DNA of 64,000 nt, taken from Morchella semilibera. Lineage: Eukaryota > Ascomycota > Pezizomycetes > Pezizales > Morchellaceae. Shown piece after piece: positions 48,110-58,442 of this stretch. The notes beneath the pieces are model-generated. The model had not been told where the DNA came from and made no database searches. It was given only the letters and a program-made list of their open reading frames with translations. Each line of letters opens with the position of its first letter. Position 1 is the stretch's first letter. A program made the position numbers and the translations under genes. The DNA lies in contig CM018604.1 of the NCBI GenBank assembly GCA_009192285.1, positions 992,001-1,056,000 of the forward strand, read 5' to 3'.

Positions 48110-51086
48110 CCATAGGGCGTTAATCCAGTTCCTGCGATCAGTTGGATTAGCCAAAGTATGCCGCATTTGCATGGTCAAAATATGAATGGGTTCATTCACT
48201 TCACCTTCGATCCCGCCAGCCAACCAATTTCAATTTCAAATTTGGTGCTTTTGGCCTTGCAGCAAGACTAAGCCCCTGGGCCAGATGTGCAATTATCGAG
48301 GTACCACTTGTTCCTGAATATAAAAGTTAAGCTTTGAGTATAAAATTTAAGCTTTGAGTAAGGCATGGGACTAATAACTACCAAATGTCTATAGTTATCA
48401 TTATTATTCTAAACGCTTCCGTGGGTGGACGACTGAAACTAGTCTCGAGATTTCTCTGGTAACGAGTGACATATCGTGATCTGATACGCTAACGTTGATA
48501 TCGTGCTTATGCATTTACTACTGTGCTACCGCGCGCGCAAGGCGAGAGGCGTCTCACTTTTAATTCTCATTTTTATGCAGAACTCTTTAGCCGTAGGCAT
48601 CGTCCTGACCAACCACAAGGCTTGTACCACACAAGAGCGTGACTTTCAATGCATGATCTCGCTACCTATTGGCCGAAGTGAACCTAGGTACTGGTACATA
48701 TGTGTACCCATCACTCGAGCTGGACAATTTTTACATAATTGCTGGGGCTGACGTGCTTTTTCCGTCTCGTCAAAAATTACCACGCAGGGCAATTCAAAGC
48801 CTCCATACTAGGGTCAATTCGGTGTCGGTAGCGAGCTCCGGCGAAGGTGTGCAGGAAACCCTAACTTGCATGTCTGATTTTCAGGCTTTATAGCACCCTG
48901 AGAAGCATTCGGCGCCGGCTTCTATGCAGATACGCCCCAGGCTGGGGCGGTTCTGGCTCTCCCACCGGAACAAAACTGGGGATCCTAATATTGTGATGCA
49001 GCTGGCAACTTTATTTGAACCGGAAGAGGGGTATATCACTCACCTCCAAATCTTGATGGACCCAATATTGATCGAGACTCTTACCTATGATCAAAGCCCA
49101 GAGAGGGGCTGTCTGCCTTGAACAGATTTTCTCTGATGATTGGTTCATATTTCAATCAACATATCAGCCATTTTTGACCTTTAGAGACACAAGCAGAGGA
49201 TATTAATCGAAAATCATAGAAGCACCCGGTACAGCTATGAAGGGCTTGAATCTACCCCGCTTTTCTTCCGGCCTAAAATGTACTCATAATGACGGTGTGG
49301 AAGGGATAGAGGATATAGGACTTGCTTCTTGGTGGCTCCGGGGCGTATCGGACAAGCAGTTGGCACACCAACTGGCGCTAAGAAGTTGAAATAAGCAATG
49401 ACCCAGCAATAGCTAGTTGGTTATTGACGGAGAGACCCTTCCAACCCCGAGTGGCAAACATCCAAGGTTTTTAGCCACACTTTGTTTAAGAGTTTTGTCA
49501 CCCGATGATATCGACAGTAAGTTCAGTTCACCCTCTCAGGAAGCCAGGCGTCTGTTCTAGACAGCCACAAAATACTTCACATTCCCTAAGCCTCCTTCTC
49601 AGGCAGATGAAACCCGTCTGATACCACGGATTTGAGGTCATAGGGGAGACATCCCTTGCTTCTTAGCACGCACCTTTAGCACATGAGCTACCTCTACCCT
49701 AAACTTCAGCGTTAGACATCGATCATCATGATATCAGCCCAGCTTGAATTATCCAATGATTGATATACGAGTATCCGGTCATTCCGATACTTGGCGCAGT
49801 GTCTTAGATTCCGCAGTGCGGCTGGTGTCTCATATCCGATCACCGGTTGTCACTCGTTCAATCCGGGTCAATTTTCCGTGCAGGGATTCTAAGCATGCCG
49901 CTTGCTGCCACGTTTTGCGTCAATCCCGAGGGGATTCTAGATCTTTTCTCGGGAGGATTGGTTGTTTATAAAACAATTTTGAAGTCATGATTGCTGCATT
50001 ATATAACCCCTAGGATGGTGCTGCAAACTGTCACATCATGAACATATGCCTTCGGAGTGTACCTACTTGATAGGATGCGGTGTGAACTGATCCAACAAAA
50101 CCAACTTGGCAACTCCCGTTGAACCTCTTCGCCGGGTACTCTATACGTCACGCACGATATACCTGCCGAATTGAGCATCCGGAGAGTGCCACGAGCACAT
50201 TAATCATGCGGGGGGGATGGGATTTGTGGAGTACAAAGGAAGCCGGGTGCGGAAGCTACTCAATATCTCGCCTATGCTAGGTCCATTTAGCTCAGTCTTG
50301 ACATCTACCGGCCGCGAAGATGCCCAATGCGAAGAATAATTTGTCTTCCTCAGCTGAGAATGCACTTTAGATACTCCCCCTGCGTATATCTGGACTGTGG
50401 AGCGAATTCACAACTAGGGCAATGGAGTATCCCGAATAGCTGCCGGATTTCATAGTTCCTTTGTACGAAGTCACTGGCCCGGCCAGGAGCCCTAAAAACT
50501 AGTGCTATATCACCGGTAAGCTCCTTTTGGGGATTACCAAATGTCAAGGTCATAAGTAATGAATTTAACAGAAAAGAGATGTCAGGATCATATAAAATCA
50601 CCCGCACCAAGAAGGCGACGAACGTTTTGGCAGAGCGCCAAAATCCTATTCAGGGAGTTACTTTCCAGAAGTAGACTAGAACCAAAGTGCAATATTCTTA
50701 TAATGTATCTTCTCTCCACCGGGGTTGATTAAAATCATCAGATCTCACTCGCACGTTGCATTTACGTACTTACCCCGAAATCCGAAATCCGGTCTACTAC
50801 CCGCACGCTTATGCCAGGGGCAGAACTGGGCCCCCCCGAGGCTACCACCTCCTGCTTCGTAATTTCAGAGGATCCAGACCCTGGCGGAGAAATCATTTAC
50901 CGATATCTTAGTAATCCATACACCTCCAAAATATATGTCACTGTCAAGGAGCTGCTCGAACAAATACCCCGTCGGCCCCATATATCAACCCTCCTCAAAC
51001 CGGCGAGTAGTACGGCACTTCTATCAGACCACTCTGGCTTCGCCCCCCTAACTCCTCCCTCAAAAAGAAAAACCAACTTTTTTAAG
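48110..51086. other. Gene desert, second part, and sulfiredoxin upstream region
   Basis: A small duplication of TTAAGCTTTGAGTA occurs at 48326-48362 and CCATCACTCG at 48708-48717. ORFs near 49744-49971 and 50350-50610 (minus) have no motifs. From 50811 the sulfiredoxin frame is open upstream of its preferred start, so the last 280 bases may be 5' UTR or an N-terminal extension. Confidence 0.5.
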
Positions 51087-51440
51087 ATGTCGCTACAATC
51101 TCGCAATATCCACACAACACGTACCCTCCCCCTTACATCCATCCTCCGGCCCATACCCCCGGTTCTCGATGATAGCAAGATCGAAAACATGGTCTGCACC
51201 CTCCAGAAAAACCCTCCTGCAGGTACGGAATTCGAGCCCGGCACATTGCCGCCCGTGGATATCCTGCACTACCAGTCTCCGGGGGGGAAGGACTTCTATT
51301 TCGCGTTTGGCGGGTGCCATAGACTGCAGGCGTATGGACGCGCGCAGGTGGGGGACGTCAATTGCAAGGTGTTGAAGGTCACAAAGCCCATGCTAAAGGT
51401 CTACCTGGGCGCGAGTGTGGATACTATTGTCGGCGAGTGA
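51087..51440 (+). CDS. SRX1: Sulfiredoxin
   Basis: The product has 117 residues and the catalytic signature FGGCHR at residues 74-79, with the reactive cysteine at 77. It is preceded by the ATP-binding segment LPPVDILHYQSPGGKDFYFA and followed by QAYGRAQVGDVNCKVL and LKVYLGAS, all typical of Srx. The enzyme reduces over-oxidised (sulfinic) 2-Cys peroxiredoxin in an ATP-dependent reaction, restoring peroxide detoxification. The family is about 110-130 residues, so the Met at 51087 (MSLQSRNIHT) is preferred. The same frame is open to a Met at 50811, adding 92 non-conserved residues, which could be a leader if translated. The new N-terminus (RNIHTTRTLPLTS) is basic and hydroxylated, compatible with a mitochondrial presequence but not decisive. 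No intron is needed. Confidence 0.9.
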   Translation: MSLQSRNIHTTRTLPLTSILRPIPPVLDDSKIENMVCTLQKNPPAGTEFEPGTLPPVDILHYQSPGGKDFYFAFGGCHRLQAYGRAQVGDVNCKVLKVTKPMLKVYLGASVDTIVGE

Positions 51441-51782
51441 TTTTTTACGCAGCTTGGATAAAGGATACGCAGGGAATGGGCACTCGGAATATAATAGAGC
51501 GGATTTGGTTGTAACCCCGGTGTAGGGTGATTTCTTGTGATTGGGATATTTGTGGTTTGATTTTGGCGCGGCGGGGTGATTGGGCAATTATTCATCTACT
51601 GCACCCCAACGGAGAAACTGGGACTATGATTGGGAAGGAGGTTCGCCTGAAGATATTAGTTGATTACTAACTCCACTGCCGGGTCAATTGCCCTTTAACC
51701 ATCGTTTTGGTTGTGAACTTAGTTGAGTCGCTTGGAATTAGATGTATCTGCTTATTAAACCGTTGTTTCCCGCATGCAGCAC
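51441..51782. other. Spacer between sulfiredoxin and tRNA-Gly
   Basis: Sulfiredoxin 3' flank. The ORFs at 51393-51595 (minus) are shadows in other frames. No other feature was found. Confidence 0.5.
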
Positions 51783-51866
51783 GATTCAGTGGTGTAGTGG
51801 TATCACGGGCGCTTGCCATCATTCGATGATTTGCGCCCGACCCGGGTTCGATTCCCGGCTGATTCA
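51783..51866 (+). tRNA. tRNA-Gly (GCC) with 13-base intron
   Basis: The cloverleaf reads as follows. Acceptor 5' strand GATTCAG pairs with CTGATTC, with one T-T mismatch at the third pair. The D-arm contains the A-box-like TGGTGTAGTGGTATCA. The anticodon stem GGGCGC/GCGCCC closes the loop TTGCCA-T with anticodon GCC. The T-arm is CCGGGTTCGATTCCCGG (B-box GGTTCGATTCC), followed by discriminator A. After A37 there is a 13-base insert, TCATTCGATGATT, at the canonical nuclear tRNA intron position, able to form an ATCAT-TCG-ATGAT hairpin. A T5 tract at 51867-51871 is the expected Pol III terminator. Confidence 0.88.
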
Positions 51867-51871
51867 TTTTT
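51867..51871 (+). terminator. Pol III terminator of tRNA-Gly
   Basis: Five consecutive T residues directly follow the discriminator base, the usual RNA polymerase III stop. Confidence 0.8.
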
Positions 51872-52490
51872 GGTGCTGCCATTGTACCAGAATTTCCACC
51901 GAGAGGCTTGTGTTCACCTTCTCCAACCTTAAAGAGCGTTTCTCTGCTCTTTTCAATAGCAAGTAATACAATCTTGTCAACGCTAAATTCTGTTCTACTC
52001 ACCCCACCCCCCCTCTATCCATCCATCCTCTGCGTACTCTCTCGACTACCTACAGTATCCACGGCGTCCACCCGTAGCCAGTTACAAGTGCTTCATCGTG
52101 ATATCTATCTGGGACCCAGGCCATAACTGAGCAAGTGAAGTAGCCATACCGTACGGGGCGGGCTCTGTCAATAAACCGTGTGAATTGCGAGTAACCATAA
52201 AACCTGATCAATGCACAAAAAACTCAATTCCTTAGGCTTTAATCGGCCTAACATTGCAATATCAATGACTATATATGTAGGTAGCTACATAAGCGTAGAC
52301 TTAGCGATAGGAACAGACAGATTAAAGGACCTTGGGGGGAAATGACCCGAATACTTACTTATGGATATGTGACTATCCGGAGAGTTGGGGGTTTATATAT
52401 ACAGAACTGCGGGCTCAGCCTGTGTAGGCGCCATTTTGCACGAATTCTGTAGTTCTTGGTCTAGAACACAAAACACAATCCAGTGCACTC

Positions 52491-52515
52491 CTCCCCTCCC
52501 CTCCCCTCCCCTCCC
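52491..52515. repeat. (CTCCC)n microsatellite
   Basis: Five perfect pentanucleotide units. Confidence 0.9.
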
Positions 52516-52768
52516 GAATTTTTGGACGAGGCTGAAGCCTTGTACAGCTAGGAACTCCCAGTAGGGCGTTTCTTTGTGGGGGCAAGTCGGCCTCTGCACG
52601 AGCTGTATACTATGTTTTGCGGGGGTTCCTGCCCATTGCAAGACCCTGACTCTATAATGTGGTGGCAAATTTCTGGCGGTATCTCACGGGTCTGGAGTTT
52701 ATTAACCAGTACATGTAAAGATATCTATTCCAAATGCAAGCATCTATGTGCCCCGTCACGCTGGCTGT

Positions 52769-52868
52769 CTTTGGCGCCAATATATATTCTTGTGGCTTCT
52801 GTAGCCATATATATATATACAATACCAGTATTGTATATATATACGCCTCTGCTTTTGCTGCGCCAAAG
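52769..52868. repeat. Foldback (inverted repeat) of 100 bp
   Basis: The ends CTTTGGCGC and GCGCCAAAG are perfect inverted repeats. The centre is a near-perfect palindrome, TATATATACAATAC-CA-GTATTGTATATATA. The whole segment could extrude as a long hairpin. It resembles a MITE or foldback element, but no second copy exists in this window and no clear target-site duplication is visible. Confidence 0.75.
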
Positions 52869-54650
52869 GAGTGCACGTGCCTACACATTGTATGATGTAT
52901 GTGATGTAGTAGCCTTGGTCGAGCAGAACAAAACAAAACGCCACATGTATGTGCGTACACATGATACGTGCGTGAGGAATGCCCGCCCTCGACCCTCAGG
53001 AATTTGGAATGTGTCGTTATTTGTTGACCAGCGCAGCAAGCTAGCAAGCAAGCCCGCAACCGGGTAAACTGGGCTAACAGTCTTTGGGGACTAGTCGATG
53101 ACTACATGTACTTAGCAGCAGCTTGTAGTTACCTATAGATACATGTAGTTACTGACGGCTGAAGATATATAGCCAGGAAAGAAAAATCCAAAATGGTCCG
53201 AGATAAGGAAGGGGGGGTGGGGGAAACCCATGTTCTGTTTTCCTGGAAGTTGATGAGATGAGACATGTCGCATGTACGATGTTGAGTGCAGTGCCTTAAT
53301 TATAATGCAGCGCCCATTGGGGGAAATGATCGATATCGCAGCTCACCGGAGAAAACAAATTCGCCGTATCTACTGCAAGATGAAAAGAGAAAATACCTTG
53401 CCTTAGGCAGCTTGCAGCCTGGGGCGCTGATGAGACATGCAGGTCGGTTCCATTCGGACGTCCGTGGCATCGAGGGTTGGGGAAATGATCGTGCAGTCTA
53501 GAGTAGATGGACCGTCGTTCGTGCTCAGCCACGGCCGCTAGGATGTGGTGTAGTTGTAGATCGAATAGTGCTTAATTGTATCGACCCTCCCCATCCCCCC
53601 CCCCCACCCCAGCCTGCGGCGGATGAAGCCGAGGGAGCTGCGTGTGATCATGTCAGCTCACCGTGGGACATCTTGACGATTGATCAATGATAGTGCGAGC
53701 TCGATATGTCTCAAACATTGAGGGGTTAATCATAACGTGGTATGGAACTCAGATCCGATGCCATGTTTTAAAGCTGCTTATGTACTCATGACTTAGCTGT
53801 CGATGAGCGTTTGATTAGGCATATATATCCAGTCCTATATAATACAATGGAAACCAATTATTGCAGTTTACCTACTGATCTCCATAATTGCAGCCGCGCC
53901 CCGCCGTGCATTGCAATACACTGGATGCATGCATAATTCCATTCTCGATCTATTACTTATCTGGGATGGATATATCATAAAATACAGTACTGTATGTATA
54001 CTCGTCCTGTTTGAATTCCTCTTTTAAATGCCCTAAACCGGGCTGATCTTTCCGCCTCCTCTATGCATGGCATGATAAATATATAGCCAACCTAAAACAC
54101 TAGACCCGGAAACTTGAGGGCAGTGCAATATGATACCTACTGCAGGTTCCCGGCGGCCTCGGCCCTCTCTCGCTCTCTCTCTCTTATCCAGAGGAATGTC
54201 TACATACTTACGTACGTCTCGGGTGGGACCAAAAAAAGCCCTTTGGGATCGAAGCTTTAAGGCTTTAAGGAGTAGTATGGCAGATATATACTTATATATG
54301 TGGGGGGGCTATAGTAACATATATAGTAACTTATATGTACTTAATCAGACCAATTATACATGTATAATAGCGGTACGCCGGGAGAGTACGTTTGATTCCC
54401 AACTGCATTGATTGGCGAGAGGGAGATAAGAAGTTTTGTTAGATTGATGTGCTGCTAAGTACTACATACATCCATGAATCCATACATGTGCTTGTATACG
54501 TGAACATCTGCCGGTAATAAGATTACCTGGAGGTTGGTACACGAAAGTCAGCGCAGGGAAATACAAAGTGCAGTTTATAACGGTAGGCTGTGAGTGTGGA
54601 TTAGTGCCTCCGCCGGTGAGAGATCCATACATGCATGTATTTACTACATG

Positions 54651-54792
54651 TACCGCCATTACTCGAAAAATTAATTGGCTATGCATACGAGATCAAAACT
54701 ACTATAAGCAGACCTGATCTACGACTTTCAACCAACCGTGAAGGAGGTAATCTCCTGGCCGGAGATAGCCAATTTTTCGAGCTTTTGCGGTA
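54651..54792 (-). mobile_element. MITE copy 2 (142 bp), inverted relative to copy 1
   Basis: It begins TACCGCCATTACTCGAAAAA and ends TTTTTCGAGCTTTTGCGGTA. It carries the same interior as the copy at 47973-48109 with several substitutions and a short extra ATTA near one terminal repeat. The TA at each end again fits a Tc1/mariner-type insertion. It is non-coding and depends on a transposase not present here. Confidence 0.85.
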
Positions 54793-55426
54793 ACTGAAAA
54801 TTGATAGTACGGAATAACTTCACTTGTACTACATGTATATGTACATGAGAGCTCTACCTCTTCCGCTATGCCTAGTAGCTACATACTTACATGTAGTATA
54901 GCTGGTATGGAGTTGAAGGTCCGTCTTGATATAACAAACCGTTCCTGTATTTACTTGCCTTTCGTAAGTGCCCAGCTACTTACATGTCCGTAGCTGTGCA
55001 GGTTCTTGGTCTATATACATGCAGTAGGTAATAATACATGTGCTTGAGTTGTTGCCGTATATCATATCACAATCAGGGTTAGGGCTACAATCAGGCAAAC
55101 AACCTTAATGTCCAGACAGAGAGAAAGAAAGAAAAAGAGAGACTTCAAACTTCATCATTATTATCGTCCTTCATTTGTTTATATTTCCGTCTTAATTTAC
55201 CAGTCAAGTAGAAACAAAACCCGCAGACCAGGGTTAGGGTTTGGTCCCAAACCCCCCCAAAAAAAACGCGTCTCCCCTCAAACCCGAGTGATCGAGCTCT
55301 CTACCCACGACCACGACTCTCCACAACCACCACCACCACCACCGCCAGTTATCATAATCAATCATCGCCACCACCACAATAGCAATCAATAACTTCAAAA
55401 ACCAATCACCCCCCTAGACCCTAGAC
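54793..55426. other. Upstream region of Swc5
   Basis: Contains two telomere-like (telobox) motifs, AGGGTTAGGG at 55076-55085 and GGGTTAGGGTTT at 55231-55242. It also has TACATGTA motifs near 54830 and 54888 and a CCA repeat just before the start codon. No competing exon is seen. Confidence 0.55.
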
Positions 55427-56395
55427 ATGTCTACAGCCCTCCTCGCCGCCGACGACCTCGACGACGACTACCACTCCTCCGAAGACGAGGACTTTGACCC
55501 CAGCGCCGCCAAAGCTGCCACCACCACCACCACCACGACGACGACCACCGCCTCCTCCGATGCCGGCGGTGGATCAGACGATTCAGACTCGGACTCGGAC
55601 TCCTACTCGGACTCCGAACCGGAGCCGGAGAAGGCCCCACCAAACGGGAGGGGCAAGAAGCGCCGCCTCGACGCTACAGAGGCAGACACGGAGGAACAGA
55701 TACCCCGCAGGATCAAGACGCGCGCGCAGCGCAGACTCAACGGCGGCAGGGATGATGACGGCGACGGCGACGGCGACGGGAGGGGCCTGCTGGCGGAGGC
55801 AAAAGGGCAGAGCGGCGCAGACGTGGATGCGATCTGGGCTGCCATGAATTCGCCCGCCCCCGCCACCACCACTACTACAACTACAGTAGAGAACGATGAG
55901 AAGGAGAAGAAGAAGGAGGATGAGACACCAGATCTGCCGGCAGGAGGGAGGGTCCACGAGGAGGAGACCATCACAATCTCGCGGACGTACACATTTGCCG
56001 GGGAGTCGCACACGGAGCACAAGGTTGTCCCCAGGGACTCGCAGGAGGCGCAAGCCTACCTTTCCTCTCTCCCGCCCACGACCACTACACCGCCGGCAGC
56101 CACGACGCTACCAGAAGGGACGAAGCCGCGGCGCGCGCCGCCAAAGAAGCGGGTCTCGGCGTTCGATGCGGCGGCGGCGGCGAGGAGGCCCGCACCGCCG
56201 GCGCAGGCGCAAAAGATGAATACACTGGAAAAGTCACGGCTCGACTGGGCGGGCTTTGTGGACAAGGAGGGCATTGGCGAGGAGCTCAAGAAGCACAAGA
56301 AGGGGGAGAATGCCTATCTGGACCGGCAGGCGTTCTTGGGGAGGGTGGAGGAGAGGGGGGAGATGGCGCTGAAGGAGGGGAGGAAGAAGGTGTAG
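55427..56395 (+). CDS. SWC5: SWR1-complex protein 5 (Swc5/BCNT/CFDP1 family)
   Basis: One exon, 322 residues. The first 60 residues are acidic, with Ser/Asp and a poly-Thr run (DDLDDDYHSSEDEDFDPS, then DDSDSDSDSYSDSEPEPE). This is the histone-chaperone-like DEF/Y region of Swc5, and DYHSSEDEDFDP is its typical motif. The C-terminal BCNT domain is clear: MNTLEKSRLDWAGFVDKEGI and GEELKKHKKGENAYLDRQAF followed by LGRVEERGE. Swc5 is required by the SWR1 remodeller to exchange H2A for H2A.Z and binds H2A-H2B through the acidic N-terminus. Length and domain order are normal. The start ATG is the first of the frame and follows an A/C-rich leader. Teloboxes upstream may matter for its control. Confidence 0.92.
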   Translation: MSTALLAADDLDDDYHSSEDEDFDPSAAKAATTTTTTTTTTASSDAGGGSDDSDSDSDSYSDSEPEPEKAPPNGRGKKRRLDATEADTEEQIPRRIKTRAQRRLNGGRDDDGDGDGDGRGLLAEAKGQSGADVDAIWAAMNSPAPATTTTTTTVENDEKEKKKEDETPDLPAGGRVHEEETITISRTYTFAGESHTEHKVVPRDSQEAQAYLSSLPPTTTTPPAATTLPEGTKPRRAPPKKRVSAFDAAAAARRPAPPAQAQKMNTLEKSRLDWAGFVDKEGIGEELKKHKKGENAYLDRQAFLGRVEERGEMALKEGRKKV

Positions 56396-57040
56396 GTGGG
56401 GGGGTTCTGGTTTGGTTGGTAGGGGGGGGGTTGGGGGAGGGGCAATTGTTACTAGGAGTTTGGTCTCTTTTTTTTTTTTTTTAAATTTAATCTCTTTTTT
56501 TTTTCTTTTCTTGCTCTTGTTCTTGTTCAAAATTGTTATTTCTGGGTGTTTTGTAGAAAAAAGTTCATAGCGATCTATAGAGGAAATGATTGAATACGGT
56601 GTTTCTTGTTTCTTGTTTTTTCCTCTGATGCCTTAGCCAAACAGATTGTTTCTTTTCTTCTTTTCGTATCTTATCTCCCCCCCCCCCCACCCCTCCCCCT
56701 TTTTTTCTTTTCTTTTGTTCTTCGGCGAGGTACGCTTGATATATTCGGCGAGGTTTCTAGACGCGACGTCCGGGCTCAAACAGCACTGCGCGTGTACCTT
56801 GTGTGGTGTGTGGTGGTGGTGGTGTGCGTATGCGTACGGCACAACCAACAACAGGCTATAAAAAGAGCCAAGTTACATGAGTTCCACACGTATTTTTTCC
56901 CCACAGCTTCTAGAAAAACCCCGTAACTGGCCCGCCCGCCCCGGAACAAGGGGAAAAAAAAAGTGAAGATCGAACACGACGTCCCTTTTTTTATCCGGGC
57001 CGGCCGTGGAGGAAGCTGAAGCTGGTCGTACTCGTAGAGT

Positions 57041-57080
57041 TAGGAATAGGAATAGGAGTAGGAATAGGAATAGGAATAGG
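57041..57080. repeat. (GGAATA)n microsatellite
   Basis: Six to seven hexanucleotide units with one GGAGTA variant. Confidence 0.9.
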
Positions 57081-57764
57081 AGTTACAGCTCACTCGCTCC
57101 ATTTGCTTTTCTTTTGCTTTTTTTACCATTCCTTTCGATTCGGGCTCTCGCCTGGTTCCTTTTGTTTTGTTTTGTTTTTTTCCTTCTCGTTTATTTAGTA
57201 TGCTCTATGATAGGGATCAACGAGTGAGCGAGCGAGTGCTTCACCGGTCATTTGTTATCACTCGTCATACACAGGCCGTATGTAGGCAGATATGCTTGAT
57301 CAAGATCGCCACCGTATTCACGCCTTAATAAATCCTCAAACCAATTGATGGATGTCCAAAAATAGGGGGGGGGGGTGGAGGGAGAGAGGGAGGGAGAGAG
57401 GGAGGGGGAGAAGAGAAGAGGCAGAACCAACAGATTATTGCACTTCTGTACCCGGCCAATCCAGTTCCTCTGTGCTACAATCACCCTATCCTCCCCCCCC
57501 CCCCACAGCTGGCATCCCCAGCTCGAGCTGCCGTAGAATGCCGCCCTGGCGCATAAAGTAGCTGTATCAGTAATGTAGTAGTAAGTAGCAGTTGTAGTAG
57601 TAATTAGTAGAGTATGTACATCAGTAGTAGAAGTCGTAGCTAGCTAGATAGATACATGTAGCTGAAGCTTTTATATTCCTCTCATCCCCCACCCCATCTC
57701 CGTTCTTCTCTCGCTAGTTCTCCCCCATATCACCTTATCATATCTCCTAATTATCAATTAGTCG

Positions 57765-57794
57765 GAAAGAAAAGAAAAGAAAAGAAAAGAAAAA
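57765..57794 (+). promoter_or_regulatory. (GAAAA)n tract forming the 5' leader of the next gene
   Basis: Five to six GAAAA units run directly into the start codon (AAAAAATGTCG). A-rich leaders favour initiation in fungi, but a pure pentanucleotide repeat abutting ATG is unusual and would vary in length by slippage. Confidence 0.5.
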
Positions 57795-58442
57795 ATGTCG
57801 GCACCAGTATACACCACCACGCGATTGAACTCTACCACGTTTGCCGTCATGGCTCCCTCTCATCCCCCAATCTATCTCAAGCACTTCCAGTCTCAGCAGC
57901 TCATCCTACACGCGGGCTACCCTCATGCCTCCCTCTCTCACCACCTCGAGACCGTCCCCGTCTCCTGCAATAAACACAGGCCTCTCAACCCCCACGGCCA
58001 CGAGTACATCCTCGCGTTCCTGCGCCTCCCACACACGCTCAGCAGCTTCGACACCTCCATGCTGCTCGCATCTTCCGATGCGCCGCCGACCTACCCGCCG
58101 CTGCCGCTCGAGCATCTCGAGGACACAGCCACGTTCCCGCATGTGTCGCTATCGGAGACGCCGCTCACGGCGCTGCTCACGCCCGGCGTCGCGCCAGAGT
58201 CGCTGTGCGTGTATGACCCCGGGGAGCGTGTGCTGTTTGCGGAGGAGATGGTGGGCGCTGTGGTGTTCGGGCTGCAGTCCGAGGTGGAGGCGTATTGGAG
58301 GAGCTTGGAGAGGGTGCTTGAGTTTCTGGAGGATGAGGATGAGGATGCGGCGGTGGTCGCGGGGGGCGTGGTGAGGGTGAATGCGATGGGGGTGGTAGAG
58401 GGGATGAAGGAGTTGCTGGGGAAGGTTCTGAGGGGGAGATGA
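57795..58442 (+). CDS. Metallo-beta-lactamase-fold protein lacking the metal ligands
   Basis: 215 residues as read. The pattern follows fungal MBL-fold hydrolases: a beta-rich start (TTRLNSTTFAVMAPSHPPIY), then HLETVPVSCNKHRPLNPHGHEYILAF, then LLTPGVAPESLCVYDPGERV and a C-terminal SEVEAYWRSLERVLEFLED. Where active members have the HxHxDH ligand motif this protein has FLRLPHTLSSFDTS. PGHT is PGVA, the usual GD after the LCVYD-type strand is AEE, and the GCGH site reads AGGV. It is therefore probably a pseudoenzyme or a decaying copy. Past the stop the homologous tail seems to continue in another frame to 58573 (VLWYGGKEASFVGPECVFEV), with the break beside a G5 run. This may be an assembly indel. 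The family assignment rests on pattern recognition, not a search. Confidence 0.5.
   Translation: MSAPVYTTTRLNSTTFAVMAPSHPPIYLKHFQSQQLILHAGYPHASLSHHLETVPVSCNKHRPLNPHGHEYILAFLRLPHTLSSFDTSMLLASSDAPPTYPPLPLEHLEDTATFPHVSLSETPLTALLTPGVAPESLCVYDPGERVLFAEEMVGAVVFGLQSEVEAYWRSLERVLEFLEDEDEDAAVVAGGVVRVNAMGVVEGMKELLGKVLRGR

Larger units (their letters stand above)
51872..54650. other. Gene-free stretch with foldback and microsatellites
   Basis: Contains a (CTCCC)n tract at 52491-52515, the foldback at 52769-52868 and four TACATGTA palindromes. ORFs at 52576-53067 (plus) and 52652-53059 (minus) are complementary shadows over AT-rich simple sequence and are not credible genes. Confidence 0.55.
56396..57794. 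other. Intergenic between Swc5 and the MBL-fold gene
   Basis: T-rich 3' flank, a (GGAATA)n repeat at 57041-57080, long G and C runs near 57365 and 57495, and TTATCACTCG at 57255-57264. A (GAAAA)n tract at 57765-57794 abuts the next start codon. ORFs such as 56606-56926 read T/C-rich tracts and are not credible. Confidence 0.55.

Noticed and set aside
52576-53067. 163-codon ORF with apparent hydrophobic helices
   Set aside because: The hydrophobic part is a translation of the AT palindrome of the foldback, and a complementary ORF exists on the other strand.
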